Under the pieces are notes generated by a model that was not told the DNA's origin, searched no databases, and saw only the letters and a list, made by a program, of their open reading frames with translations. A DNA stretch of 64,000 nucleotides from an uncultured Chthonomonas sp. (lineage in GTDB: Bacteria; Armatimonadota; Chthonomonadetes; Chthonomonadales; Chthonomonadaceae): positions 1-64,000 of the forward strand of contig CAIXIX010000521.1 of NCBI GenBank assembly GCA_903919615.1, given 5' to 3'. The position numbers and the translations under genes are program-made. Position 1 is the first letter of the stretch, and the number at the start of each line of letters is the position of its first letter. This document shows, one piece after another, positions 23,380 through 32,661 of the stretch.

Positions 23380-25665
23380 ATGACGTTTGTGCGGTGCCGA
23401 ATCGCCAAAATGCTGGTACCTGGCGTAGTTGCCGCCGCTGCGATCGCCTGCAGCGGGCGCACACTCGCTTTGCCTCCCACATTGGCTGCTGCTCCAATAT
23501 CGACAAGCGTAAAAGCCGCGCCAAAGATTAGCTTTACCAACGATATTGAACCCGTGCTCACGCGGAATGGCTGCAACCAGGGTCCATGCCATGGATCGCA
23601 ATTCGGCAAGGGCGGATACAAGCTTTCACTGGCCGGATTTGATTCGGATCTCGACTATCAGAACACCGTAAAGCAGGCCGCCAGCCGTCGTGTTTCGCTC
23701 ACCGACCCTGCGAATAGCCTTCTGCTTCTTAAGCCAACGATGTCCGTTCCGCATGGCGGCGGCATGCGGCTTGTTAAGGGTTCGCCAGACTATCAGCTTC
23801 TCGCACAGTGGATGCGATCTGGAGCCGCGCCGCCAGACCCAACCGAAGCGGTAATCACCTCCGTGGAAGTGATGCCTTCAGAGCAGGTGCTGCCGAAACC
23901 TGGCGTCACGCTCCAGCTAAAGGTGATCGCACGCTACAGCGATGGTTCGAAACGGGATGTGACAGCCCATGCGAGGCTTTCCACACTGAATGATGCCGTG
24001 GTGGCGTGCACGCTAGAGGGCAAGGTTACAGCCTCCGGCCGCGGACAGACTGCGATCATGGTGCGCTACTCCGGGCTCGCTACCGTCGCGACGATGATGG
24101 TGCCTTATGGAAAGGCTGCACCACATCCGCAGAAAAGCCCAACCAATGATGTGGCGAATCCTGTCGATGCGCTCATAACGCGTAAACAGCTCCAGCTTGG
24201 TCTGGCAGCGTCGCCAATCTGCGATGATCGAACTTTTATTCGGCGCGTCTATCTGGATCTAATCGGCACGGTGCCGAACCAGAAGGAGGTCGACGCGTTC
24301 CTCGCTGACAAGACGCCCGAACGACGCACTGTCCTGATTGATGCCCTGCTGGCACGCCCGGAATATGCCGACTACTGGACCCTCAAGTGGGGCGACCTCC
24401 TTCGCTCGAACCGGCCCGCGCTTGGTGTGAAGGGAATGTGGAGCTTTTCGAACTGGATTCACGATCAACTTCGCCAGAACAGACCCGTCGATGCCTTCGT
24501 CCGTGATCTCATTCTCGCCCAGGGCAGCACATTCACGAATGGCCCGTCTAACTACTACAGGGTAGCCAGCAATCCGCAGGATCTGGCGGAAACCACCAGC
24601 GAAGTCTTTCTTGGCTTGCGCCTACAGTGCGCAAAATGCCATCACCATCCGTTCGAGAAATGGAGTCAGGGCGATTACTATCAGTTTGCCGCCTTCTTCG
24701 CACGCGTTGGCCTGAAAGGCAGCGGCGATTTCGGTGTGTTCGGCAACGAGAACGTCGTGAAAATTCAGGATGGCGGTGAGGTCTACCATCCCAAAACCGG
24801 CAGCCTGATGCGGCCCGCCGCTCTTGGCGTGCAGCAAGCGGTACTGAAGAGTGGCGCACAGAAACCTGATCCCGATGCGGATGGCGACCGGAGGCAGGCG
24901 CTTGCAGCCTGGCTGACCTCGCCGGAGAACAGGCTGTTTGCCCGAAATATTGCAAATCGCTACTGGGGATACATGTTTGGGAATGGCATCGTCAACCCTA
25001 TTGACGATCAGCGCGTAACCAATCCGCCAACCAACCCACAACTGCTAGATGCGCTCGCCGACGATCTGATCAAGCACCATTTCGATCTGAAACGCCTGCT
25101 GAGGACCATCTGCACTACGCGCACGTATCAGCGCAGCTCACAGGCGACACCTGCCAACAGGTTCGATGATCTCTTTTTCACGCATTACCTTCCGAAGCGG
25201 CTGCCGGCAGAACCTCTGCTCGATGCCGTAGATTATGCCTGCGGCACGCATGAAAAGTACCCGGATTTGCCGAAAGGAACGCGGGCGATTCAGCTGCCCG
25301 ATCCTTCCGTCAGTTCCGATTTTCTCGATGTCTTCGGCCGACCGCAGCGGTTGATCTCGTGTGAATGCGAGCGGCAGGCAGAGCCCAATCTGTCTCAGGC
25401 GCTGAGGATGATGAACGGCGAACTCGTGAACCGTAAAGCGTCGCAGAGCGATGGCCGTATCGCAAAGCTGATCGCCGACGGGAAATCGGACCCAGCCATT
25501 CTAAATGAGATCTATAATGCCGCTCTCGTTCGGCTGCCAAGCCTGAATGAGAAGCGAACGGTGCTTGGGCTGCTGGCCTTCACAAAGCCTGCAGAACGGA
25601 AGGCGGTTTTCGAAGATGTGCTGGTAACGCTGCTGAACAGCAAAGAATTTCTGTTTAATCACTGA
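23380..25665 (+). CDS. DUF1549/DUF1553 planctomycete-type cytochrome protein
   Basis: This 761-residue exported protein has a signal peptide (residues 1-30), an N-terminal planctomycete cytochrome-like segment with Cys65-x4-Cys70-His71 (CNQGPCH), a bacterial Ig-like segment (around 165-250, 'VTLQLKVIARYSDGSKRDVTA'), then DUF1549 (FIRRVYLDLIGTVPNQKEVDAFL) with an internal CAKCHHHPFEKW heme-type motif, and DUF1553 (NRLFARNIANRYWGYMFGNG; TRTYQRSS). The pair DUF1549-DUF1553 is thought to act in extracellular breakdown or electron transfer, but no activity is proven. I chose ATG 23380, nine bases after GGGAG; ATG 23353 is also possible. It opens the cassette with the DUF1501 and WD40 genes. Confidence 0.85.
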   Translation: MTFVRCRIAKMLVPGVVAAAAIACSGRTLALPPTLAAAPISTSVKAAPKISFTNDIEPVLTRNGCNQGPCHGSQFGKGGYKLSLAGFDSDLDYQNTVKQAASRRVSLTDPANSLLLLKPTMSVPHGGGMRLVKGSPDYQLLAQWMRSGAAPPDPTEAVITSVEVMPSEQVLPKPGVTLQLKVIARYSDGSKRDVTAHARLSTLNDAVVACTLEGKVTASGRGQTAIMVRYSGLATVATMMVPYGKAAPHPQKSPTNDVANPVDALITRKQLQLGLAASPICDDRTFIRRVYLDLIGTVPNQKEVDAFLADKTPERRTVLIDALLARPEYADYWTLKWGDLLRSNRPALGVKGMWSFSNWIHDQLRQNRPVDAFVRDLILAQGSTFTNGPSNYYRVASNPQDLAETTSEVFLGLRLQCAKCHHHPFEKWSQGDYYQFAAFFARVGLKGSGDFGVFGNENVVKIQDGGEVYHPKTGSLMRPAALGVQQAVLKSGAQKPDPDADGDRRQALAAWLTSPENRLFARNIANRYWGYMFGNGIVNPIDDQRVTNPPTNPQLLDALADDLIKHHFDLKRLLRTICTTRTYQRSSQATPANRFDDLFFTHYLPKRLPAEPLLDAVDYACGTHEKYPDLPKGTRAIQLPDPSVSSDFLDVFGRPQRLISCECERQAEPNLSQALRMMNGELVNRKASQSDGRIAKLIADGKSDPAILNEIYNAALVRLPSLNEKRTVLGLLAFTKPAERKAVFEDVLVTLLNSKEFLFNH

Positions 25666-25858
25666 TGAGGGAAATGCAGGTGGTGGGTGGTGGGTTTTAG
25701 GATGGAGATCGTGCCTACGGGATGCCTGGCAGATGCAGAATATTTGCCGCAAAAAGACGCAAAGAAATGCAGTTGGCAGGAGCGTAATTTTCTTCTCAAA
25801 ATGAGGAGAGGTCACTTGGTAGCATACGACTTGCGCACAGAATTGCAAGGAGAATCGG

Positions 25859-27184
25859 ATGTTCGATATCGGAGCCGGTGGTTTGCGAGACTGCGAAGGA
25901 ATCTCCCGCAGAGACTTTATTCGGGTTGGCGGCCTCAGCGCTCTGGGAATTTCACTGCCCGGGCTGCTGCAATCCGAGTCTGCGCGCGCGGCCACGGCTC
26001 CGGCAAAGCGCGAGATCTCCTGCATTCTGCTCTGGATGGGTGGCGGACCGAGCCATATCGATACCTTCGATCCCAAGCCTGATGCGCCAGCAGATATACG
26101 CGGTTCGTTCAGCACCATCAAAACGAATATCCCGGGCACGAATGTGAGCGAACATCTGCCGAAAATCGCCAAGCAGATGGACAAGCTCTCTGTGATTCGA
26201 TCGGTAACTTCACCGGATGGAACACATGAGACGGCAACGCACTACCTGCTCTCCGGTTACCCTTTTACTCCTGCTATCGAGTATCCCGGGTACGGCTCGG
26301 TGGTGGCAAGAGAAAAGGGATTTCAGAATGGCATGCCGCCCTACATGATGTTCGGCGCGATGCCCAACAACCATGGCGGCGGCGGCTACATGGGCGCGGT
26401 TTATAACCCGTTTGTGATCAGCGGCGACCCAAATAATGCGGCCTTCAGCGTACAGGATGTCGCCCTTCCTAACGGTGTGGATACGCTGCGGCTGGATCGA
26501 AGGCGGATGCTCCGCGGATCTCTTGACGACTGGCAGCGCGATAAGGAGACGGCCAGCAAGCAGACCCAGACGATGGATGCCTTCTATACCCGCGCCTACG
26601 ATCTGGTTACCTCTCCCATTGCGAAAAAGGCTTTCAACCTGAAGGAAGAGCCGGATAAGCTGCGAGACAGCTATGGACGGCACTATTTTGGACAGTCATG
26701 CCTTCTCGCGCGCCGGCTGGTGGAATCGGGCATCCGAACCGTCAGCATCAACTTCAATGGCTGGGATACCCATCAGGACAACTTTAACGCCTTGAAGAAC
26801 GGGCTGCTTCCCCAGCTCGATTCTGGATACTCTGCCTTGCTCGCCGATCTGAAGGATCGCGGCATGCTGGATACCACCCTCGTCGTCTGGATGGGCGAGT
26901 TCGGCCGAACTCCACGCGTCAACTCTTCAGCCGGTCGAGACCACTGGCCAGGCGCTATCTCCGTGTGTATGGGCGGCGGCGGCATAAAGACGGGCGCCGT
27001 GATCGGTTCTTCAAACGAGCGTGGAGAGTATCCCAAAGACCGTCCGCTGCGCGTAGAGGATGTTGCGGCAACCATCTACACAGCCCTTGGGATTGATCCC
27101 GGTAAGGCGTATCTTTCTGCGCAGCAGCGCCCTATCCCGATCAACTATGGCGGCACTCCCATTGCAGAACTGATGGAGAGCTGA
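25859..27184 (+). CDS. DUF1501 family exported protein, Tat signal
   Basis: This 441-residue protein has a twin-arginine signal (SRRDFIRVGG, Arg17-Arg18) and then the DUF1501 domain, distantly related to sulfatase and alkaline-phosphatase folds: MGGGPSHIDTFDPKP, HETATHYLLSGY, 'NGWDTHQDNF', 'WMGEFGRTPR' and 'GRDHWPGAISVCMGGGGI'. Conserved Asp and His residues in these motifs could bind metals. DUF1501 genes are regularly next to DUF1549/DUF1553 genes, as here, and the two products are thought to work together outside the cytoplasm. AAGGAGAA lies just before the ATG. The WD40 gene starts two bases after its stop. Confidence 0.87.
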   Translation: MFDIGAGGLRDCEGISRRDFIRVGGLSALGISLPGLLQSESARAATAPAKREISCILLWMGGGPSHIDTFDPKPDAPADIRGSFSTIKTNIPGTNVSEHLPKIAKQMDKLSVIRSVTSPDGTHETATHYLLSGYPFTPAIEYPGYGSVVAREKGFQNGMPPYMMFGAMPNNHGGGGYMGAVYNPFVISGDPNNAAFSVQDVALPNGVDTLRLDRRRMLRGSLDDWQRDKETASKQTQTMDAFYTRAYDLVTSPIAKKAFNLKEEPDKLRDSYGRHYFGQSCLLARRLVESGIRTVSINFNGWDTHQDNFNALKNGLLPQLDSGYSALLADLKDRGMLDTTLVVWMGEFGRTPRVNSSAGRDHWPGAISVCMGGGGIKTGAVIGSSNERGEYPKDRPLRVEDVAATIYTALGIDPGKAYLSAQQRPIPINYGGTPIAELMES

Positions 27185-27186
27185 CC

Positions 27187-28857
27187 GTGCCGTATGCAAA
27201 AGCCGGAACCGCTCTGGCTGTTGGTCTTTTGAACCTCCTGCCCGCCTGGAGTCTCGCGCAGACACAAAAGTCCGTGTCGGATTTTGCTGCCATTCGCCCG
27301 ATTCTGCAGGCGCGCTGTACCGTCTGTCACAACAGGGAGATGCTTTCGAACGCTTCGGTGTCTGGCGGATTGGACCTAAGCACGCCGGACGCGCTGAAAC
27401 GCGGAGTCGAGGTCAAGGGTGGCTTTCGATCGATCCTTGCTGCTTCCGGCAAAGGAGGAGTCTGCTCGCTGATCGAGCGTCTTAACGCAATCAGTCCGAG
27501 TCGGATGATGCCCAAAGGCGGTCCACCGCTTTCGCCACCGCAGATCGCCCTGTTCAGTCGGTGGATTGCTGCGGGCGCCCCTGCAGGCGCAGCGCCAGTT
27601 GTCGCTGTCGTTTCCGTACCTGCTGCTCCTGCGCCTCTGCCTGCCGGCACAACGAATGTCTTGTTCAGTACCAGCCTTCATGCAGCTCCCGCGCAGCTAG
27701 CAAAGCCAGTTACTCCGCCTCCCTCCGTCCGGTATGCGCTCAAGATCGGCCCTGCGCCTGCGATAACTGCCCTCGCTTTCAGCCCCGATGGAAACCTGCT
27801 GGCCGTTGGCGCCTACCGTTCCGTTACGCTGTGGAATCTCCATGATGGTAAGGCGGTAGCCTGCATCAACTACTTGCCAGGGCAGATTCAATGCCTTGCG
27901 TTTCGGCCTGATGGCGTTCAGCTTGCGATCGGTGGCGGGACGCCAGGACTGCCTTCGGAGGTGCGCATCTTCGATGTGAAGGGCCCCGGCGAATTGGGAC
28001 CACGTCTCAAAGGACATACCGAAGTAACGCTGAGCATCGCATGGAGCCCCGATGGAAAACTGATCGCAACCGGCAGCCAGGATCGATCCTCCAGAATCTG
28101 GGAGTGGCCCGGCGGGAAAGAGCTGAAAAACTTCAAAGAGCACGGCGACGCCGTGAGCAGGGTCTGCTTCTCTCCAGACGGAAAATCTCTCTATACGGCC
28201 AGCCTGGATCATAATATTCGACGGTACGAGATTGCGACTGGCGCTCTCATGCGAACCTATGCCGGGCATGCGGAAGCCGTGGCGGCATTAGCGGTGAGTG
28301 CGGATGGCAAGCGTCTCGTATCTGCAGGAATAGAGCCCGCTCTTAAATGGTGGAATGCCGAAACGGGAGACGCCACCGGCGCGCAGGGCGGGCATGGCGG
28401 GCCCGTGAATGAGATCAGCCTGAGCAAGGACGGCAAGACAGTTGTTAGCGTTTCGGCGGACAAAACACTGAAGACCTGGGATGCCATCGGCACGGGCCAG
28501 CAGCGCAGCTTCGCTGGCGCAGCGGATTGGCTGTACGCTGGGGCAATCAGCCCGGATGCAAAGCTTGTCGCCGGCGCCGGAGCCGAGGGAATTGTCTGGC
28601 TCTGGGATATCAGTGGCAGGCTGCGCCTGAGCTTAATAAGCTGGCCGCTGCCGAAGACACAGGAACCGCTCTGGCTGGCCGTATCGCCCGAAGGCTACTA
28701 CGATGGTTCGCAGTCGTGGACGGCATTGCTGCTCCCGGAGCTAACCGGGAATGCCTTGCCTTCGCCAGCGCTCGCTGCCTGGGTAAAGACACTGCAAAAG
28801 CCAGAGATGATCTCACGAAGCTGGCAGGGACTGCCGGTTGAGCCTGCAAAACCGTAG
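27187..28857 (+). CDS. Exported protein with cytochrome-like domain and WD40 propeller
   Basis: This 556-residue protein has a signal peptide (cleavage likely after SLAQ), a planctomycete C-type cytochrome domain with Cys44-x-x-Cys47-His48 (ARCTVCHNR) and the usual 'SPSRMMPKGGPPLS' segment, an alanine/proline linker (about 135-180), then WD40 repeats ('LKGHTEVTLSIAWSPDGKLI', 'FKEHGDAVSRVCFSPDGKSL', 'YAGHAEAVAALAVSADGKRL'). The propeller probably binds a partner of the cassette while the N-terminus carries a heme. The start is GTG at 27187, two bases after the DUF1501 stop, so the two are coupled. Confidence 0.86.
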   Translation: MPYAKAGTALAVGLLNLLPAWSLAQTQKSVSDFAAIRPILQARCTVCHNREMLSNASVSGGLDLSTPDALKRGVEVKGGFRSILAASGKGGVCSLIERLNAISPSRMMPKGGPPLSPPQIALFSRWIAAGAPAGAAPVVAVVSVPAAPAPLPAGTTNVLFSTSLHAAPAQLAKPVTPPPSVRYALKIGPAPAITALAFSPDGNLLAVGAYRSVTLWNLHDGKAVACINYLPGQIQCLAFRPDGVQLAIGGGTPGLPSEVRIFDVKGPGELGPRLKGHTEVTLSIAWSPDGKLIATGSQDRSSRIWEWPGGKELKNFKEHGDAVSRVCFSPDGKSLYTASLDHNIRRYEIATGALMRTYAGHAEAVAALAVSADGKRLVSAGIEPALKWWNAETGDATGAQGGHGGPVNEISLSKDGKTVVSVSADKTLKTWDAIGTGQQRSFAGAADWLYAGAISPDAKLVAGAGAEGIVWLWDISGRLRLSLISWPLPKTQEPLWLAVSPEGYYDGSQSWTALLLPELTGNALPSPALAAWVKTLQKPEMISRSWQGLPVEPAKP

Positions 28858-29390
28858 GAGGTCAGAGACAGGTACCTTTCTGATCAGGGATTTGCCGTGC
28901 TTCGATTTCCAAATGAACCGATTCTGAATGAAACTGAAGGTGTTCTTGAGGCGATTAGTTCGGCATGCCACGACCGGAAGCAAATTGGGACAAGATAACA
29001 ATGAAAGTTTGAGTGTTCAGCCAAGTGTAATCCTGCGATTTGCTCACGGCGTGCGATACGGGACCCTCACCCAGGTACACTGTGCGCGCCCGAATTCATC
29101 CCATGCCTGGCTCCCTCATTCTTCGGGCGGCATAGGAGCCCTGGGGAGAAGCGCGTAGGGCCTCTCCCTTCTCCGCTTGCCTCATCGTGTTCTCTGCCCT
29201 CGCCGCAGAGCGGCAAGGTGTCAAGAGGGAAAGAGGCAAGCTGGTGCCTCTTTCTGCTCAAGTCCCTCATTCTTCGGGCGCAGTAGAGAACACGGGAGAG
29301 GGGCCAGAACGCGCCTCCGGATGGTGGCGCAGTCCAATTGTGGTCTCCGCGCACAGCGTGTGATTCAAACCCTTGAAGGGCATAACTTCA
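28858..29390. other. Repeat-containing intergenic region of about 530 bases
   Basis: No gene is supported. The part from 29062 to about 29345 is repeat-like. An 18-base sequence (TCCCTCATTCTTCGGGCG) occurs at 29112-29129 and 29263-29280. A segment at 29062-29096 (ACCCTCACCCAGGTACACTG onward) matches sequence at 43763-43801. The open frames across it are translations of these repeats. Confidence 0.55.
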
Positions 29391-31532
29391 ATGCAGATTC
29401 GATGTTTTCGGGCTCTTCTGGCCCTTATCTTCATATTTAGCGCGGCGTCACGATCGGTCGCGCAGACCTCTTTCCCGATGATCATCTCGAGCTTCCCCAC
29501 CGGGGTGCAGCGCGGCAAGACGACCGACGTCGTCGTTACGGCCGGCACCGTCGCGGGTGGCGGCGGCGCGAACCTCTACGCCGCCTATAAGGCGATGTTC
29601 GAAGGCGAAGGAGTGAAGGCAGAGATCGTCCCTCCTGAAAAGGGCTGGCCCGCAAAAGACCCAAAGACTCCGAATGCCGTTCCCGTTGTAGCGTCGGTGA
29701 CCATGCGCGTTACTGTCGCGGCCGATGCCGCGCCGGGCGTGCGGGAGTTTCGGCTCGCGACGCCTCATCACGGAACCTCGTCCTTAGGACTTCTTGTTAT
29801 CGGCGATGAGCCGGAGATTACTGAGATTGAGCCCAACAATGATACAGAACACGCTCAGCTAATAACGGTTCCGTGCGTTGTAAATGGCAGAATTCAGGCT
29901 GCAGAGGATGTGGATTGCTTTAAGTTTACGGCGACTGCTGGGCAGGAGATCACCTTTTCGTGCGAGTGCGCAAGGCTTGAAGACAAAATTCACGACATCT
30001 CGCCTCACGCTGATCCGCTGCTCGTCGTCAAGGATATGACGGGCCATGAGCTTGCGCGCAACGACGACTACTATCGCGCCGACCCGATGGTGCACTGCGT
30101 GTTTCCCGCTGCGGGAACCTATCTTATTGAACTGCGAGACGTTGGGTATCAGGGCAATCAGAACTGGGTGTATCGTCTCGATGTCACCTCGCGCCCCTAT
30201 GTGGTCTCAACCGTTCCCTGCGCAGTTCGCCGCGGCCAGAGCGCTGAGCTTCACCTCGTGGGATACAACCTTGGCGGAGTTCAGACGGCGCATCTGGATG
30301 TACCTGGCAGCCAGTCTGCAGGTATCTGGTACACCACTCTAAAACTGCCTGGTGGAACCACAAACACGGTTCCGCTGCTTGTTACCGATGCTCCGCAGGC
30401 GGCTTTTGTGCCCGCTCCTTCTGCTGCGCCAGCATCGGCATCGCCGAAAGCCTCCATCGTCACGCGAGGCGCCCTGCAGCTTCCTGGAGGGGTTAACTCC
30501 TGGGTCGACCATGAGAATCAGGTAGATCGCTACACTTACCACGCGAAGAAGGGCGAGACCTGGGGATTTGAGGTGACGGCGCGCCGCATCGACTCGGAGA
30601 TAGACTCCGAGATAAAGATACGCGATTCAAAAGGCGCTGTACTTGCCGCCAACGACGATGCATTCGGTAAGGACTCGCGTCTGGATTGGACCGCTCCGGC
30701 CGATGGCGACTATACGATCGATGTGCGCGACCTGGCAGGGCATGCAGGGCCCACATACTACTATAACCTCACCGCAGAGCGGCTCATTCCCGACTTCAAG
30801 ATCAAGTTCGACACCGATCGCGGAATGATCGCGCCCGGTAATCACACCGCATGGTTTGCCCTTGTAGAGCGGCGTTACGGTTTTGCCGGAGAGGTCCACG
30901 TCGATGTAAAGGGCTTGCCTGCAGGCATCGCAGTGTCCCCATTAACACTTGCACCGGGCCAGGCACAGGGCGCGTTGATCTTTACCGCAGCGCCGGATGC
31001 CAAGATCGACGCGGGCATGGTTCAGATCACTGGCACCGCGATGGTTCATGGCCTGGACGGCAAGCCACACAGCGTAACGCATACTGCGTCGCCCGTTACA
31101 GAGATCTACATCCCGGGAGGCGCCCGGGGTCAATTCGACGTTAGCACGGCAGCCATCGGCATTTCTGAACCGAATGACATCGTGGTTACCACATCGACGC
31201 CCTCCATTACGCTAGCGCCTGGCGGAACAGCGAAGATTGAGGTGGAGCTCAAGCGCAGAGCCGATTACACGAAGCCTGTCACGATTGATGTGAGGGTGAA
31301 CCATCTTGGAAGCGTCTTTACAAATCAGCTGCCGACCGGAGTGACCGTGGAGGCCGATGCGGTAACGATCGGCGAGGGGCAGACAAAGGGAGTAATCACG
31401 CTGAGGGCTGCGGCCGACGCGCCGCCAATTCAGAACTACACACTTGCTGTTATGGCCAATGTGAGCGTGAACTTTGTGATGAAGGTGTGGTACGTGACGC
31501 CGGTGACGCTAACGGTAACGCCGAAGAAATAA
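29391..31532 (+). CDS. Exported protein with PPC (pre-peptidase C-terminal-like) domains
   Basis: This 713-residue protein has a signal peptide (MQIRCFRALLALIFIF, cleavage near SVAQ) and beta-sandwich modules. Two PPC-type domains are visible by the phrases 'AEDVDCFKFTATAGQEITF' with 'YLIELRDVGYQGNQNWVYRL', and 'DSRLDWTAPADGDYTIDV' with 'RDLAGHAGPTYYYNL'. Immunoglobulin-like segments follow towards the C-terminus. No catalytic domain is apparent, so binding or scaffolding outside the cell is likely. Such proteins are often found with DUF1549/DUF1501 genes, as here. The ATG at 29391 follows GAAGGG; a TTG at 29373 is a poorer choice. Confidence 0.8.
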   Translation: MQIRCFRALLALIFIFSAASRSVAQTSFPMIISSFPTGVQRGKTTDVVVTAGTVAGGGGANLYAAYKAMFEGEGVKAEIVPPEKGWPAKDPKTPNAVPVVASVTMRVTVAADAAPGVREFRLATPHHGTSSLGLLVIGDEPEITEIEPNNDTEHAQLITVPCVVNGRIQAAEDVDCFKFTATAGQEITFSCECARLEDKIHDISPHADPLLVVKDMTGHELARNDDYYRADPMVHCVFPAAGTYLIELRDVGYQGNQNWVYRLDVTSRPYVVSTVPCAVRRGQSAELHLVGYNLGGVQTAHLDVPGSQSAGIWYTTLKLPGGTTNTVPLLVTDAPQAAFVPAPSAAPASASPKASIVTRGALQLPGGVNSWVDHENQVDRYTYHAKKGETWGFEVTARRIDSEIDSEIKIRDSKGAVLAANDDAFGKDSRLDWTAPADGDYTIDVRDLAGHAGPTYYYNLTAERLIPDFKIKFDTDRGMIAPGNHTAWFALVERRYGFAGEVHVDVKGLPAGIAVSPLTLAPGQAQGALIFTAAPDAKIDAGMVQITGTAMVHGLDGKPHSVTHTASPVTEIYIPGGARGQFDVSTAAIGISEPNDIVVTTSTPSITLAPGGTAKIEVELKRRADYTKPVTIDVRVNHLGSVFTNQLPTGVTVEADAVTIGEGQTKGVITLRAAADAPPIQNYTLAVMANVSVNFVMKVWYVTPVTLTVTPKK

Positions 31533-31757
31533 GTTCGCCGGTAGGTATAGCCGCAACGAAAGACAAGAGTGTCACGCAAAGCCGCCAAGAAATGCAGAAG
31601 AGGCTAAGTGGAGTCTCGATGCTCCTGCTGTTAACTGATCCACTAGCCGAGAACGTTACCAACCTGCCGTCTCTTTTGCCCGTGGAGAGGGGCCACTCCA
31701 TTGCCTACCGGATGAAGACCAAAGGTCTGGAACCTAATGAAACAAGATAAGGCCTCA

Positions 31758-32555
31758 TTAATCCCCATCAAACTGGGAAAGAGCCTCTTCAAACAGGGCA
31801 TTGTCGGCGGCGAAATCGCGCGCTTTGGCCGCTCGTTTCGCTGCAGGATCTTGCGAAGAGGGCTTTGCTGGTTTCTGAGCGATCACAGGTGGCGCCAGCT
31901 TTTCCAGCCCGGTGCGCTTCTGCACCTTCAGCGTATCGGTATCGGTATCGGCAACGCGCACCAGTTCGGCGTTCCACCAACCCTCCTGATGGAGTATTTC
32001 AGAGGGTGGGCGGACAACAGCCGCACCAGGCTTCAGATCGCGATCTGCCACCTTGCCCGAACGGCGCCTCTCCATTCCGTCCAGTCTGGTTATTTCAGCA
32101 AGCCATAATGATTCGTCTTTGCGCTTCGCAAGTATCTGCGACATCGCATCCGTTTTGCGCTTCCGCTCCTCTTCCTGCTGCCTTACTCGCTCCGCGGCGC
32201 GCGCCTTCTGGGCTGCAACCGGATCATACACCTCCGCCTGCTGTTCGGGGGTGAGCGAAAGGCCCTTGTCTTTCAGAGTGACGGTAAGGTGCTCGTTAAC
32301 CATCTTACGCTTTGTGGGATAGATAAGCGCAGATCCCGGGTTATTTGCTTCAATCTCAAATGGGATGCCCATCTCGGCGCACCATTTCGGTAGAGCGAAA
32401 CGAAGCACGTCGCCACGGCCGTGAACAAGCCGCACCTTCTGCATGCCCTTCCAGCCGGGCCACTCTTGCTGAAGCGCGTGCCGCATCTCTTCGGCGGTAT
32501 AGCCGTGAAGATCGAACTCACTATCCACGTCTCGATTGCGGTTTCTGTTAGCCAA
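31758..32555 (-). CDS. Smr-domain protein with long charged C-terminal region
   Basis: This 265-residue protein begins with a small MutS-related (Smr) domain, with DLHGYTAEEM near residue 15 and VHGRGD near residue 45, the histidine motifs of Smr nucleases. After about residue 105 it is rich in Arg, Glu and Lys, with a probable coiled coil (QKARAAERVRQQEEERKRK), then a lysine/proline-rich end. Smr domains cut or bind branched or structured nucleic acids. MutS2 itself is not present, so this is a stand-alone Smr protein. The start is TTG at 32555. It converges with the PPC gene. Confidence 0.75.
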   Translation of the reverse strand: MANRNRNRDVDSEFDLHGYTAEEMRHALQQEWPGWKGMQKVRLVHGRGDVLRFALPKWCAEMGIPFEIEANNPGSALIYPTKRKMVNEHLTVTLKDKGLSLTPEQQAEVYDPVAAQKARAAERVRQQEEERKRKTDAMSQILAKRKDESLWLAEITRLDGMERRRSGKVADRDLKPGAAVVRPPSEILHQEGWWNAELVRVADTDTDTLKVQKRTGLEKLAPPVIAQKPAKPSSQDPAAKRAAKARDFAADNALFEEALSQFDGD

Positions 32556-32661
32556 CTCTGTTCGGAAGCTCCATCTGGAAAAGGTCTAGCCTGGACTATT
32601 CAAAAATCCGAAGCACGCGGTCGCAGCAAGCGGCGACCCTACCACACGTGAATAACGTGGT

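Noticed and set aside
29067-29354. Small frames of 80-95 codons between the WD40 and PPC genes
   Set aside because: They translate intergenic repeat sequence (shared with 43.76 kb and internally repeated) and show no family likeness.
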